64,000 bases of DNA from Antrodiella citrinella (lineage: Eukaryota > Basidiomycota > Agaricomycetes > Polyporales > Steccherinaceae): assembly GCA_004802725.1 (NCBI GenBank), contig SGPM01000096.1, forward strand, positions 19,946 to 83,945, read 5' to 3'. The translations under genes and the position numbers were made by a program. Under the pieces are notes generated by a model. The model saw only the letters and a list, made by a program, of their open reading frames with translations, did not search any database and was not told where the DNA came from. Shown here in pieces: positions 43,277 through 56,100 of this stretch (position 1 is its first letter; every line of letters starts with the position of its first letter).

Positions 43277-46200
43277 CTATCGCCCATTCGCATACGCATA
43301 CTCCGGCGTCACTCTTTCGCCCCCTTGTCTAGCATATTCCTGCTCCCTACTGCGCTCCCTCTCCGCAGCTGCAGCCGATCCAGGTGGGTACGCGTTCATG
43401 ATGCTTGCAAAGGTCGCCGGCACACCAGCTTGCGTGCCAGGCGGCGACGCATACCGTCGATCTCGATCATCGCCGCCGCCGCTCTGCGGCATATAGGCTG
43501 GGTGTTGTTGTTGTTGCTGCTGCTGAGACGAAGAACCTTGGCGAGACGGCGGCGGCGGGTGTCCGTGTGTGGGCGAATATACGGCTTGTGGTTGGTCGCG
43601 CTCGCGATGCAAAAGCGGCGAGCGCGACGGAGGGCGTTCGCGCTCCCTGTGGGAGCTCGTGCTGGCGGGCGACCCACTGCCGTTCGCAACGTAGTCTTCA
43701 TACGAGGCGTTGCTCGCCCTCGAGTCTCTTCGTTCCCTTCCACCACCCCGCACTTGCTGCTGGAGCGAGTCTTGCTGTTGCATCTGAGCTACCTGCGCTT
43801 GAGCTTGACCTGGGGCAGGCCGAGTCATAGGATATTCTTGATGGAACATTATTGGCTTGATTGTTGAAGTCATCGTCGCCGGCGCACCTTGGCTCAACGC
43901 ATGCTGACTCCTATGCCTCACCCGCCCATCATGCGCTTGATTCGACCCGCTCTGCAGATCCTCCGTATCCACGTGAATGATTTGCAGCTCTCGCGGCCTG
44001 TCCAGCTCCAACAGCTCTCCATGCTCCGTGTAGTAGTGCGAAGGTGCTCCGTTGCCGTTGTTCGCCATTGGAGGAGTTGGCACCGGAGGTGCGACCGGGC
44101 TCTCGTTCGCACTTAAAGGTGTGACCGGAGCGTACATGATGTTCGATTCGTGGTCCTCTGGGAGGGCTGGTATGACCGCTGCGTGTCTCCCACCTAAGGG
44201 GCTAAAGTTTCACACAAAAAACTAATAAGTGCACATGTCCGTCGAAACCAGTAGTAGTAAAAGCACCCAGAAACGGGAGACAAGGATGTAGGACGGATGA
44301 AGAAGCACCCGCCCCTTGTACATTGTTTTTGCATGGTTACGCATGTCGGAACTCTTTCCCTTTGTAGACAAACAAACCACTCACCCTCCCTCCTGGAACT
44401 TCTGCCACACGTAGTCTTTTAGCATATCCGCACCGGGTAGCTCTTGAATCAAATGCTTTATCGTGTTCTGTCCTAGACCAAAGAAGTCAGGTCCAGACAC
44501 GGAGTTGGAATGCTGCCTGTTCCGTATCGAGTTGGCAGAGCGGACGACAATGCTCCACGCGCCGGTCGCAGTGCCCGCTGTAAACGGGGCTTCCGGTACG
44601 TCCGCCGCGATGATCTGGAACTTGGGGCCATCACCGCCGTCCATGATCTTGCAGTTATACACTACCTCCGCGTTTGGATCTACCGTGGAAAGGTAACGTC
44701 TAAGAGAGACGGAGTTAACGTGCAAAGAAGGGTGTGAAAAACACGAGCACATACCGTGTTACTTCGTACCCAATCGGGAAAATGTACCTCTCAGTATGGA
44801 AATGTTCCCTCATGCAGATCGTCCCCAAGTTTAGCACCGTCATGATCCCCACGTTCAGAGGCAACATGGGGCTCTGGTTCGTGTCCCTCGGTACAATGGG
44901 GATACTGTAGCTCTTCGTCGTCACAGTGTGCGCTTTGAGTCGTTTCGGCTTCGTGTGTCTCTGCATCTCGCGTCCAGGCCCTCCCGTCCCGGATGGCCGC
45001 AACGTCATCTGCATCTGAGACTGCGCTGCTTTGGCAGGGTCCATCGGAGTTGGACGATACTGAGCCAGCGTCACCATCCCGGCACCCTGTGGAAAGGACG
45101 ACATCATCATTGGGGGTGCACTTCCACCGGGACTTGTGACGGGTCCTGGGGTGGACACTGGAGGTGGCGCAGACGCAAGTGCTGGAGAAGAAGCAGAGGC
45201 TTGCATAAGTGCAGGCGCTTCGTGTATCGGAGTCGGAATGGGTACGAGGACGAGACCGGGCATCGGACCAGGTACGGGCACTGGAGCGGACAATGGTACC
45301 GGTACCGGTGCAGGTGCAGGCGGCGGAGGAGAAGGTCCCCTCATGTACTCGTCGTCTTGTTGCATCGCAGAAGGCGGTGACTCCGGACGGCTTTGAGGGG
45401 CCGCTGCCGTTGTTGGCGGGGCCGGTGGAGGAGCAGAAGGGGCTGCAGAGGATGCGGATGGAGGTGGTGACATCTCGCCGGGAGAAGGTGGGGTAGGGGG
45501 CTTCTGACGTAAACGTTGTACCGTATTGGAGACCGGTGCTGGACCTGGAGGTGAATGCATAGGGCCTTGTCCAGTGGAATGGAACGGAGTGCCTTGAGGC
45601 ATCGGCATTGGTACCATCATCATCTGCTGGGGAGGCGGCGCAGGTGGGTGATTGAGTGGGATATTATGCTGAACTGGTATGACTTGAGATTGGGGTGGTT
45701 GTTGCTGCGGTTGTGGTTGTGGTTGTGGTGGGGGCGGTTGTTGTTGAGGGGGGACCGACGGCGGAGGAAGAGAATCCTTCGTCCTCGTCCCTGCCCGCGG
45801 TCGTTTGGTCACTCTGCGAGCCTCGCGTGTCTCCTCCTCCTGCCTTTCCTTCTCTTCAGCTTCCTGTATACGGCGCGCCTGAGGACCAACGTGTCGTGAC
45901 ATTTGGAGAGGATCGAGATCCAAACTTTCGTTTTCAGCTTCCATAACGCCTTGGTCGAGGTTTCGTATGAACTCCCTCTGGTTGCGAGGGTTGAGAAGAT
46001 AGCGTGGATAGGCCGTGAGAGCAGGGGACGGCATGGCTCGGCTGGGATCGAGTTGGTTGGTGGTGAGCTCGTCGATGCGTTCGAGCAAAGCCCTGGAAAT
46101 GAGAGTTTACGAGAGAAGGACCGGAAAGGCAAAAGACGCGACGCACGATTTTTCATTCATCCAGGCCACCGTCCGCTCCCCAGACCGCCTGAGCTCGAGA

Positions 46201-46485
46201 ATGGCGTCCTTGTGTCGCTGAGACGTACGACACGTAGACGACGTCAGATGGTGCGATGACGGTAAGAGGATGAGTAACACGTACCTCTTCGAGGTCGAAG
46301 TAGCGTCTCTTCAATCGCCTGTACTTTTCGGCGACGTCCTGGGAGTCCTTGTTCGACTTGGGAGCGTTTGGGGGTTGTGGGTGGAAGACGCCAGCCTGGG
46401 GCGGGACGGGGGGCGGGCCCATCACGACATCGGGAGGTGGCCCCATGTTGGGCGGGGGCTGATACTGGCGCGGAGGACGGTTCAT
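43277..46485 (-). CDS. FYRN-FYRC domain nuclear protein, TBRG1-like
   Basis: Five exons on the minus strand, 46285-46485, 46147-46217, 44755-46092, 44385-44699 and 43277-44201, 2850 nt, 949 residues. A Pro-rich start is followed by a charged helix EKYRRLKRRYFDLEERHKDA, as in TBRG1-type proteins, then a long Pro/Gln/Ala-rich linker. The FYRN segment is TICMREHFHTERYIFPIGYEVTRRY-like (about 510-540) and the FYRC part runs to about residue 645, including WSIVVRSAN, GPDFFGLGQ and YVWQKFQEGG. FYR domains occur in MLL-type methyltransferases and TBRG1 and bind other nuclear proteins, so a chromatin role is expected. The C-terminal 300 residues are low complexity with a poly-Gln run and many Arg-Glu pairs. 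No SET, PHD or JmjC domain is present. Exon 5 uses the TTTAG acceptor at 44202, not the nearer TTAG. Confidence 0.85.
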
Positions 46486-47938
46486 GCACGCGAGGAAAGA
46501 GAAGGAGGGGGAGAGAGGGAGGGAAAGAAGAGACGAGCGATATAAAGCGGAAGACTTTCCAAGGAAGGAGGCTGAGGCTCAGTGCAGGCTTACGATTATG
46601 ATTATTTAGGCACTCGCAGCCACCAGACAGAAGGCCATCCGATCACTCTTGCTATATCTCTCTTGCGGGCCCTTTATTGCGCGCAGTCCAGTGTGCTTTG
46701 TCTTTTTGTATCTACATTGTCGCATTGTCGATCCTGCCCTCGCAACGGAGGAGGAAGAGCCTCTCGACTCTCGCACGCTGGCGGCCCATCGCAACGCAAC
46801 ACTCAAAAATCGGGAAGAGTCGTTGGCGTTGATAACCCAATTCGGACGACACAGACGCGCAAACCTTGTTACACTCAACGCCGCCGAATAAGGAAACAAT
46901 AGCATCATCCTCCTACGAACCATCAGCCAAAGGCTTCCCGTGTCCGTCACTCATTCAGTCCGCTTTGACAGTCCCCGTGTATCCATCCACTTGCGACAAA
47001 CGACTCGCGAACGCTGATCACCCGTCTTTGAACACAGGATACCTCCTTTGACAAATCCTCGTGCGTGCCTCAATCCCTGCGTTGACCCGGCAACCCACGC
47101 GCGGACACGCACGCACTCAACGCCATCAGCCGTGGTTCCACTTCCTCCTGTTCATCCCTCTGTGTCGCTGTCGTGGGGGCGATAGACAGGCGACGGCGTC
47201 GTGGCGACTACCCCCAGTGTCATTTGACGTGCAAACTTTCCAACTTCTCGAGCTCGCAACACACGCACACATGTACATACCTTATAAGCTCTACCGCGCA
47301 CAATCGAACGCAGACGAACCCCACCAATCCCGAGTCATGTTACCCTGAATAGCATCAAATCAACGGCTGAACAAGCACCATTCCGTACAGAGATACACCA
47401 ACTGATACCGAATGCCACACCCTCCCCACAACTGGAATGATTGGTCCGCGATGGGCACAACATGTGTCCGCGCTAGTAGCGGACGCGTATTGTATGTATG
47501 TGCACCCTCTTCAAATAGGCAAAGTACAAAGGCTCTCCCTATGCATGGACCGGTCAGGCGGCCCTGGTAGTGCCCCAGGGGTGGGTTCCACACCACCGCA
47601 AATGTCAAGATATGTACTTATTCGGTGGCGTCGTCCGAGCCACCGTTCAGTAGGGCGTCTTCCCATCTTGGCTATATGCATTCCTGTATAGATCGCCGGC
47701 ATCCCACGAGGACAGAGGAAAAACATTTTTTTTTTCGTGCCGGGAAGTAACGGCCGTTTTTACGAAACCACCGCCACAATATTCCTCAGCTGCTACGCGC
47801 ATGCGATAATCGCTACAAAGGATCGTACTGTACTCAACTTACAAACAGCAACAGCAGCAAGCCGTCTTACAGCACCCCGAGGGGGTTGCTAAGACGAACA
47901 TGCTAAGCAAAGAAGAAGAATACAAAAAGGCCCAGAGT
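46486..47938. other. intergenic region FYR gene / eIF3i
   Basis: About 1.45 kb, holding the FYR promoter and the eIF3i 3' flank. A possible small open frame at 46649-46891 (plus) has a charged C-terminal half but no support. A T9 run lies at about 47728-47736. Confidence 0.45.
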
Positions 47939-49430
47939 TTAATCTTCAATCTCTAGATCCCCGTACGGCTTTGCCCTGAAATAGGAGTCATCAAAATGAT
48001 GCACTCGTACGAAACCATCTTCTCCACCGGAAGCGTAGCAATCCCCTCGTGCTGACACCGCGATTCTGACAAAGGAACGACAAACAGATGATTAGGAATA
48101 CATCGCAAGGATCGGGAAATGCAGAAGGTGACTCACGTGTTGACAGGACCGAAATGTCCCTTGACACGACCGACTTCCTCTTCAAAGATCTTGTGCCAGA
48201 ACCGCGTCTCAAATTTACCCTGTCGGAGTGAGGTGGTCGTGACGCTCATGGCATCTTGTCCACCACCGAGCAGGACCTGCGGGATTGTACCGGGTCAGAT
48301 TTATATGTCGGAAACATGGGCGGGAATATGCCCCGTGCACAAGGAACTCACGTAGGGTTTCAGGAAAGCAATAGCGGCACTGTTGAGCGGCGTTTCCGTC
48401 GAGAAGGTCTTGATGACCATGAGCGTCCGTGTATCGTGTATCTACCAAGCAAAGCGGCACATAAGCATCATCCTCCGCAGCCCACGTGCACGCAATGAAA
48501 AGCTTGCTTACTCTGGCAGTCTTGTCTTTGCTACTAGTGATGAAATACGACCTGTCCACACTCAGTTGCAGATCCGTGACAACGTCCATATGCGCGCGCT
48601 CGTTGTTCAGGACTTCTTCGCCCGTCTTCGCATCGAAGAGGGCGATTTTGCCGGACTCGTGTCCGGTGACGATGAGGTTGGGAGTCTGCGCGAAGGCGCA
48701 CACGACGGCTTTGCTGCCGATAGGGTTGAAGAACGACTCGGGCTCCTCCGATTCTACCATACCACGCCATATATCAGTCCGTCCGTCCGTGGATCCACAC
48801 CACCACAAAACTTGCAGTAGGTGAGGTGAAGGAACAAGCAAAAATCGAACTCACGATCTGTCCCATCCCCGTCCCTGTTTATCCTGAACACCCGGATCGC
48901 ACCCTGATAACCCATCCGCTGCTCCGTGACACACACAATCTGCTCGTCGTCCTCGCTGAACGCGACCCGCTTGACGGCCGTCGTGAACTCCCACGTGTAC
49001 AGGCATTTTCCTGACTGGACGGACCAGAGGCGGAGGGTGTTGTCGGCGGAGCCGGAGACGAGGAACCGGGATTGGGCTGTGTGAAGTATGCGATGAGATG
49101 AAAAGGCTCTACTGGAGACAAAGGAAAGAACGCACTGTCGACATCTATTGACCACACCGCGCCGTTGTGCCCCTCGTACGTCCCTAATCGCTCGCCGTTG
49201 TGTGAGAACCAGACGTTGATGACGGAGTCTTTTGACGAGGAAAAGAGCAAGTCGCCCTCCGCGTTGAACTTGATTTGGGTCAGGGAACGTTCGTGACCTG
49301 TGCAAGCATGGTGAGCGATCCGTGTGAGGCCAAGGTTGCGTGTACGGACCTTGCAAAAGAATCGGTCTCTGAAAAACGAAAGATCAGCACTTTCATGTAC
49401 ACACTTGGTCTATGAGCCACTACGCACCAT
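47939..49430 (-). CDS. TIF34: eukaryotic translation initiation factor 3 subunit i
   Basis: Eight coding exons on the minus strand: 49428-49430, 49350-49368, 49136-49297, 48855-49076, 48512-48753, 48352-48441, 48137-48276 and 47939-48065, 1005 nt, 334 residues. It is the seven-bladed WD40 subunit of eIF3 that binds eIF3b and helps scanning. Diagnostic text: [93 protein letters not shown] and [14 protein letters not shown]. The first coding exon is the ATG alone and the second is 19 nt; both joints are forced by the invariant start MRPILLQGHERS. Length and blade pattern match other fungal eIF3i proteins. Confidence 0.95.
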
Positions 49431-50002
49431 TTTATCGACTTTTGGGGGTTGTATCTTTCGTTCAAATGGTTTCTCTGGCTATGCCGAGAGTCCAAGGACT
49501 ATAATGATGCAAGGAGAGTGTGTGTTGGGCGAATGCCGTGAAGGTTTGCGTTTGGTAGACCACTGACCAGAAAACATCGGCATCTGCCGAGCGCAATTGG
49601 GCGTCTACAAACGCTAAACCTCTCTTCACAATTACGACTATCTGTTCTTTGCTATACATCACCGCGACCAAGACTATCATCTCCTCTCATCACTCCTCCG
49701 ATTGACTCAGCCTAAGCGAATCGGTCTCCGGTTCGGAAGGAGTAACGCCTGCGAGTGTCACCGCCATCCAGAAATCCCGATTCCGGACGTGGCAGCGGAG
49801 GTGTGTTCTCCACCCACAATATACTTTGTGTATAGTACACCAGCCATAACGACTCCTAGTGCAGTCTTGTCTTTGGCACAAGACCTCTCCACGCGCCCAA
49901 GGATCGCGATTTGACTTTTAGAGACTCGCAGACTCGCACCTTGTGCCGTGCCCTCCTCTCTCTCTCTCACCGTTCTTCAGGCTCCTGTCAAAACTGAAAG
50001 AA

Positions 50003-50050
50003 CTCTGCAGTGCAGAGGTGCCGATTATCACTCTTACGCGCGCGCGTAAG
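50003..50050. promoter_or_regulatory. two palindromes in the eIF3i / BTB3 divergent promoter
   Basis: CTCTGCA-G-TGCAGAG (50003-50017) is a 15-bp palindrome with a one-base centre, and CTTACGCGCGCGCGTAAG (50033-50050) is a perfect 18-bp palindrome. They lie 116-163 bp upstream of the BTB3 start codon, within the 735-bp intergenic region. Such sites usually bind dimeric transcription factors; the factor is unknown. Confidence 0.5.
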
Positions 50051-50165
50051 ATATCTATAGGCTCATCCGTGCCCTGCCTGCCTGCCTGAGCTCCTCCGTG
50101 TTCTGTGTTAGGACATCCAGGCTGGAGATATAAATCCCGGTGCTCCGAAGGCCTCGCGATGAAAG

Positions 50166-51787
50166 ATGGCTTTCACCGGAGCCCCCATCCCCCCTCCTCT
50201 TTCCATCTCCATCTCCACCTCTACTGGTCTAGGTCCTTCCAGCTCGTCGTCGTCCTTTGGCACCGCCGCTACCTACCTCGCCCTCGGACAAGCCGTCGAG
50301 CCTCCGCGTAAACGCCAACGCGTCTCCACGCAAGTGATGGGCGACTCGAACGTCAAATGCGGTTCGTACGGCTCGTCGTGGGACGAAGAAAGAGAGAGGG
50401 ACGAGCGGTTCTACTTCCCCGAGGCGGATTGTGTGGTTAGAGTTGGGAAGACGTTGTTTAGGGTATGTCTAGACTCGATCTCTAATGTTGTTGTACTGAC
50501 GCGGGAAGGTTGTGTAGGTGCATAAATTTTTGCTTGCGCGAGACGCTTCGGCGTTCCAGGATATGTTCTGCATGCCGGCCGATGCAGACCCAGAGGCGAC
50601 GGGGACGGTGCGGGAGGGAAGCAGTGATGAGAACCCGATCGTGCTGTATGGCGAGACGGAGGATGAGTTCAGGGTCTTGCTTTCTGCTTTGTATGCATTG
50701 TGAGTTATCATTCGAGAACTCTCTTCTTCAATGTACTCATATTCCTTGTAGACCACACGAGTTACAACAGTATTCAACGTCGCGCTGCGACATATCACAA
50801 CTGATCACAATATCCTACCTCACAAACAAATACCACTTCGCCTCGACATCACAGTGGGCAATATCATCTCTATACCATGTGCTTGTAAAATACTCTTCTC
50901 CGTCCATCACGACCTCTACGTCGCCGACTGCATCGCCAACCTCCCCCACGCGACCGACTCCCTTCCCCTGGGACATCGAACGTCTCTCGGAGGAATACGA
51001 TCTAAACACCTGTTCACCGGAGCTGCTGGTCCGGATCATGGACGTAGCGATGGTCTGCGGGCATGACGAGCTGTCCACGCTTGTCGAGAACCGGTGGATA
51101 GATCGTCTGTGGCATCCCCATCCTGCGCCCCTAGGCGATCCTGAGTTAGGACCACGAGCGCCCGGTGCGTTTTCACGCGGGGACGAGGCGAAGTGGGCTG
51201 TGAGCGTCGCGGACCGATGGGAGATGCGGCGGCTGCGGGGGGTCGCTTACTANGTGTGTTTGATGGAGATGGGGAACGAGTTGAGTAAGGCCGCGCAGGG
51301 AGGTTGCGAGGGGAATATTGAGGAGGAGGAGGTGCAGACACACGACGATGGGCAGCCGTCGGAACGGCAAGCGCAAAGCAAACGTCATAGCGGGACCGGA
51401 CCGCCACCAGCGCTGACACGGGCGCAGACGACGCGCCTTCTCCTCGGACACTTGTCTCTGACGCGGCTGTGGGACACGCGACTGCAGGTGGAGGCGCCGA
51501 CGATCCCTGCGCCGTTAGCGGGGTCGTGCACGTACCACCAACACGGGTGCCACTACACGTGGGTGAATGCGTGGCGGGAGACGGCGCGGTCGGTGGTGAC
51601 GTTGAAGCTGCAGACGCACGATGTGGTGGGGCGGGTGCGCAGCATGGAGAGGCAGCTGGTGGCGAACGAAGGGTTGATTGTTGCGTTGACACCGAGTTGT
51701 CGGCGGAAGGGGTTGGGAGGTGTGCGGGAGATGGCGAAGGGGTTGGAGGCGAGTTTGTGTGAGCATTTTCTCGGAGGTGAAGCATAG
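50166..51787 (+). CDS. BTB/POZ domain protein 3
   Basis: Three exons, 50166-50462, 50518-50699 and 50752-51787, 1515 nt, 504 residues. The start is Ser/Pro-rich with a basic motif PRKRQRV (possible nuclear signal). The BTB domain includes RFYFPEADCVVRVGKTLFR, VHKFLLARDASAFQDMF, ENPIVLYGETEDEF and LLSALYALPHEL. The C-terminal half resembles paralogues 1 and 2: ITISYLTNKYHFAS, LRGVAY, LLLGHLSLTRLWD and CTYHQHGCHYTWV. It is more Gln/Glu-rich between residues 370 and 410. Base 51253 is N in codon TAN; paralogues have Phe here, so Tyr is expected and a stop is the only alternative. It diverges from eIF3i over 735 bp. Confidence 0.85.
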
Positions 51788-53160
51788 GACTCTGGTACTA
51801 GTTTCCGTGGCAAACTATAACAACAGTCGATGTACTGTACTATAATCACGTGTACTGGGGATGAATGACTCGTTCAGGGGACGTTCTGCTCTTCGCTAAG
51901 AAACGACCCTTTTGTGACGCTGACGTCATGATACGAGTGTCAGGGGCCCTCCTCACAAGGGGACCCACTGGTGGACCCACTTTGTCGACGTCATAACCTC
52001 GGTTGCCTTAAAAGAGAGGTCGACAACAGGACAGTGACATCCATCTCACCCCAACATGCGAGCAACATTCAGCGACACCATCCAATCCAGAGAACCAACT
52101 CCGAAGCAGGCTTCTCCAAAGCTCTTCACAGACCCCACCATCGTCTACGACGCATATCCTCCCAGTGCCCTCCCCATCTCGGATCCATCCGCTAGTCCCG
52201 GCCACGGTTCAGCTTTCGCCCACCGAGGAGTTGTCGCACACGATCAACGTGAGTTTTCATCTGGCTCATCCCCTTTCCGAAGTTTCTGCCCTTGGACTCT
52301 GTTATCGCTATGCCCTGTCATCATGTCTTCTTTTGTTACGTGGCGGTTGAGACATGCGCTGCAAGTCGACTGCGCAGGTGCGAGATAGTGAGGCGGAGTT
52401 TTAATTTTTGACGCGTCCTGCCAACTACACAGCCAGACCACTTGCCTTATCGGGAAGGCAGCCAGCTCGCGCATTAATATTATTTTTTACGAGAGAACAA
52501 CCCTTCTCGGGCCTTCTGGTCAACTCCTTCAACTTTCCTTCTCCTTCCTCCGAGTCTCGTTCATTCCTTCCCTTTTCACTCGTATTAGTCCTATCCCTCT
52601 CTGAACACGTCTCCTTCCTTTTCTCAATTTTTTTTTCATCGATGGTGGTCATGTCTACTTAAAGCCGCCGTCCAAGTCTCCCTACACTGGGTTGCGAATT
52701 GTGCATTGCCTCTGTCCACTTCGTGTTGAGTTTTCACCTCGTATTCCTTGTTGCGTTTGTTATACTGACCAAAAATTTAATCTTCTTTACGTGACCGACC
52801 ACCTCCGAACATACCCTTCAACCCCACCTCAACAATCGGTTCAAAATTCATGAAACGCTTGCATCCTATAGTCGTGCATGATCTACGTCCTCCTTCCAAA
52901 CAAAACGCCAACAACCCACGTTCCCAAGTTACGTCCATTTACAGGAATCCGGCCGTTCCCAGCAGTATTGCTCCGCCGTCGATTCGACCCATCTAAAGTC
53001 TACCGCCAGCACACCCAACGGTGATGCAACACCAACCTCACACAACTCAGAGCCAGAGTCGTTTTTCACCTCGCTCTCGTCCCCCTCTTCCACCCCCTCC
53101 ACTACTGCGACCTCCGTATTCAGTTCAGCTACAGCTTCAGACGAAGAAGACAAGCTGAAC
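51788..53160. other. intergenic region upstream of the RRM-YTH gene
   Basis: About 1.37 kb with CT-rich tracts (52500-52640). The YTH reading frame is open upstream of ATG 53161 back to a TTTACAG at 52944, so an unseen 5' coding exon is possible; no ATG occurs in that frame between the two points. Confidence 0.45.
52056..52388 (+). CDS. possible small ORF, unsupported by homology
   Basis: ATG at 52056 (context CAAC ATG) opens a frame of 110 codons. Removing a GTGAGT...CGCAG intron (52249-52377, 129 nt) leaves 67 residues with the same stop, so both forms stay in frame. No recognisable domain. It lies between BTB3 and the RRM-YTH gene and might be a short gene or a 5' leader exon of the latter. 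Confidence 0.2.
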   Translation: MRATFSDTIQSREPTPKQASPKLFTDPTIVYDAYPPSALPISDPSASPGHGSAFAHRGVVAHDQREFSSGSSPFRSFCPWTLLSLCPVIMSSFVTWRLRHALQVDCAGAR

Positions 53161-56100
53161 ATGCTATCTGATTCCTCTAGACCTTCTAGTAGTGGTCGTT
53201 CCCAGCGCCAACAGCACTCTGTAGCTCCAGGATTCACACCGCCCGTGGCCGAACCATCTGCCTCCCCTACCGGAACCCCTTATCATATGCGCCCCCCTCT
53301 GCAGCAACGTCCTCCTCACGTCTATCCAAAAGCGCAGCCGCCGGCACCTACGGGGGCTGGATCTTCTTACTTGCGACCCGCACGTGCTGGAGGTTACATG
53401 GGCGGACAATACACGATGTCCCTCTCACCTACAGCAACTGGAGGACAAGGTATGATGAGGCAGCCCACGTACGTCTATCCCGCTCCCCATATCGGCGTAC
53501 CCCCCAACGTGAATGATCCAAGTGGCAGCAGTAATGCAGCTATGGGGGCAGGATCCGGCCAGGGTCAGCACATGATGGGCGTGAGTCCTTACAACACGCC
53601 TCAGACGATGTACCAGTATACACCTTGGGGACATTCGCCAGAGGGGAGCTCGAACTCGAGTCAACATTCGTACAGCAGTGGTCCGTTACCCTCACCTGGT
53701 TCAGGGCCTTCAATCTCTACCGGACCGTCGTCCCTTTACCAATCGCACACCCTTCCAACTCACCCCCACTCTCATCATCCCTCGCCTTCCCCCCGTCCTC
53801 CGCTCTCCAACCAACCGTCGTCGTACCATCCACACAATTACGCACAACCTGTTCCATACGCCTACCCTCCGTTACAACACACACAGTCGTTCAATCAAGT
53901 ACCGATGATGCCTCCCCATCCCGCGATGTACTCTCATCCACCGCCTCAGCCTGGGCAGTATCCTGGCGCATATTACCCGCCGCCGCCCAGCGCGAACTCT
54001 TCCTCTCGCGGGCCATATACATCCGAGGTCGGAAGTAGTGGAGATCAGCAACAGCAGCAGGGGACGTGGTGGTACATGCCGCCAGCGTCACAAGCCAGCG
54101 GGTACGACGCCTACTCAGGTTCGTACGGAGGGCCTCAGGGACTGCCGCCGTTCGGCGGGATGTACGCGGGTGAAGCGGAAGGGTACGCCGGGCAGGCAGC
54201 GCAGCAGGGATACGGAGGAGTGGATTTGAGATTGACGGCGACCGGGTCAAATTCAGGCTCAGGACAACCTTCTCCGTTGCAGCAGCAGATTGCGTCGCCG
54301 ATGAGTTCGTATCATGCTCCTCCACAAGGTCGCGGACAACAGGCACAGGCTCAAGGACCTCCCGAGGGGACGTCTATGCGCCTTCCTCCCCCAACGGCTG
54401 TCGTTGGCACCGAGACGACTGAGCCTCCTACTTTGCCAGACCCGCGCTCGGGGACGACTTCGCATGGCCCAGGACACCAGGCTCCCACCAAAGACACGAT
54501 GGGAGGTCAGGCGGAACGTCCAGGTCGTAAGTCGTACCACCCCAACCCGCCGACGCATCGTTCAGAATGGGTGATGTGGGTCGGGAACGTGCCGAGCGAC
54601 GCGACGCACGACGAGTTGTGGCGCTTTTTCAACAGCGTAGGAGCGAATCCGTTGCCGAGTTCGGAGTCGGATGGAAGTGCTGTGAGCAGCGGTGGGAGCG
54701 GTGGGTTGACTGGAAGCAGTGGAGGTATGACGTTGTTGAGTGCGAAGAGCGCGCCGGTGGGGACAGGACATGGAGCGAATGGAGCGGGAGGACGAGGGAT
54801 GAGTGCGAGAGGGCGTGGAGGGGGACCGTTGAGTGCCGCTGGTGCGAATTCGGTGCCTGCCGATGCTACGAGAGGAGGACCCTCGTCGTTGCCCAGCCCG
54901 CCAGCCTTGCCCCAGCCCCAGCAGAGTCCGACGTCGGCGACGAACGCCAGCTCGGCAGGGTCGTCCCCGTTGTACGGCGGCGTCTCGTCCATCTTCCTCA
55001 TCTCGCGCTCGAACTGCGCGTTCGTCAACTTCGAGAGCGCGGTGCACCTGCACGCGGCGATCGCGCGGTTCAACGGCATATCACTGCGCCCGCACGACCA
55101 CAGGTGTGCCCAGCTGGTTTGTCGCGTGCGGGGGAAGGACGACGATATGAAGGCGGGTGTGGGTGGTCAGCGGGGCGCGGGGATGCATATTCGGTGGATC
55201 AAGGATCAGAGGGAGCGAGAGCGGGCCGCGATGAGAGAACACGATCGGCGAGGGAGCCTTTCGGGTGTCTCGGATCAAATCACGAGTAGCGGGACATCTG
55301 ACAGCTCGCCGATCGACCGTCTGCGTACGCTTGGATCTGCTTCGGACGAGGATGGCGCGGGAGGTACGCTGGGGATGAGTCCGTTGTCTGGGCTGGCGAC
55401 GACTGCGGGGAGGAGAGGACATGGGAGAGGAAAGCCCGGTACTGCGCATTCAGGAAGTCCGGGCTCATTCGCTTCGACGAACTCGAGTCTGCTGTCGCAG
55501 TATTTCCCCAAGAGGTTCTTCATACTCAAATCCTTGACGCAGGTATGTCGCGACATTATTTACTCCTTAACGTTGTTTTAACGCGTCGTTTGTCCAGTTT
55601 GATCTTGACCTTAGTGTTGAGAAAGGTATCTGGGCCACTCAGAAGCACAACGAGGGTGTCTTGGACCAGGCTTTCCGCACGAGCAAGGAAGTGTATCTCA
55701 TTTTTGGCGTAAACAAAAGCGGCGAGTTCTACGGTTATGCCAGGCAGGTTCAATGCTTCAGGCCCTTGCGACCCATACTTAATGCTCTTCGCTTTTAGAA
55801 TGGTTGGAGGAATCCGTGGGGAGGGCCGTGATCCCGTCTCCTGGGCTGCACGCATGAGCGACTCGTCATCCTCTCTGCGCCGGTTGTCCTCTCAGTCTTT
55901 AAGCGGGTTCAGTTCCGCCGCCAATAGCCCGACTACTGCGAATAAGCCCGGACACACGTTCTTCTCTCCCAGCGAACACCACTTCGTCGACGAGTCCCCG
56001 TTGCCCATGTCGACGGCATCCGCCGAAGCACCGCCTGTTCAACGCGACGTCAACTCTGCACCTGCTGAGCTTCATCATCATCATCGACAGCTCAGTGCTC

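Noticed and set aside
50033..50050. CG-rich palindrome as a transcription terminator
   Set aside because: It lies in the promoter between divergent genes, has no loop and no T-run, so a protein-binding site is more plausible.
53950..55200. Long antisense and alternate-frame open frames over the YTH gene
   Set aside because: They arise from GC-rich low-complexity codons of the real gene; the RRM and YTH motifs fix the coding frame.
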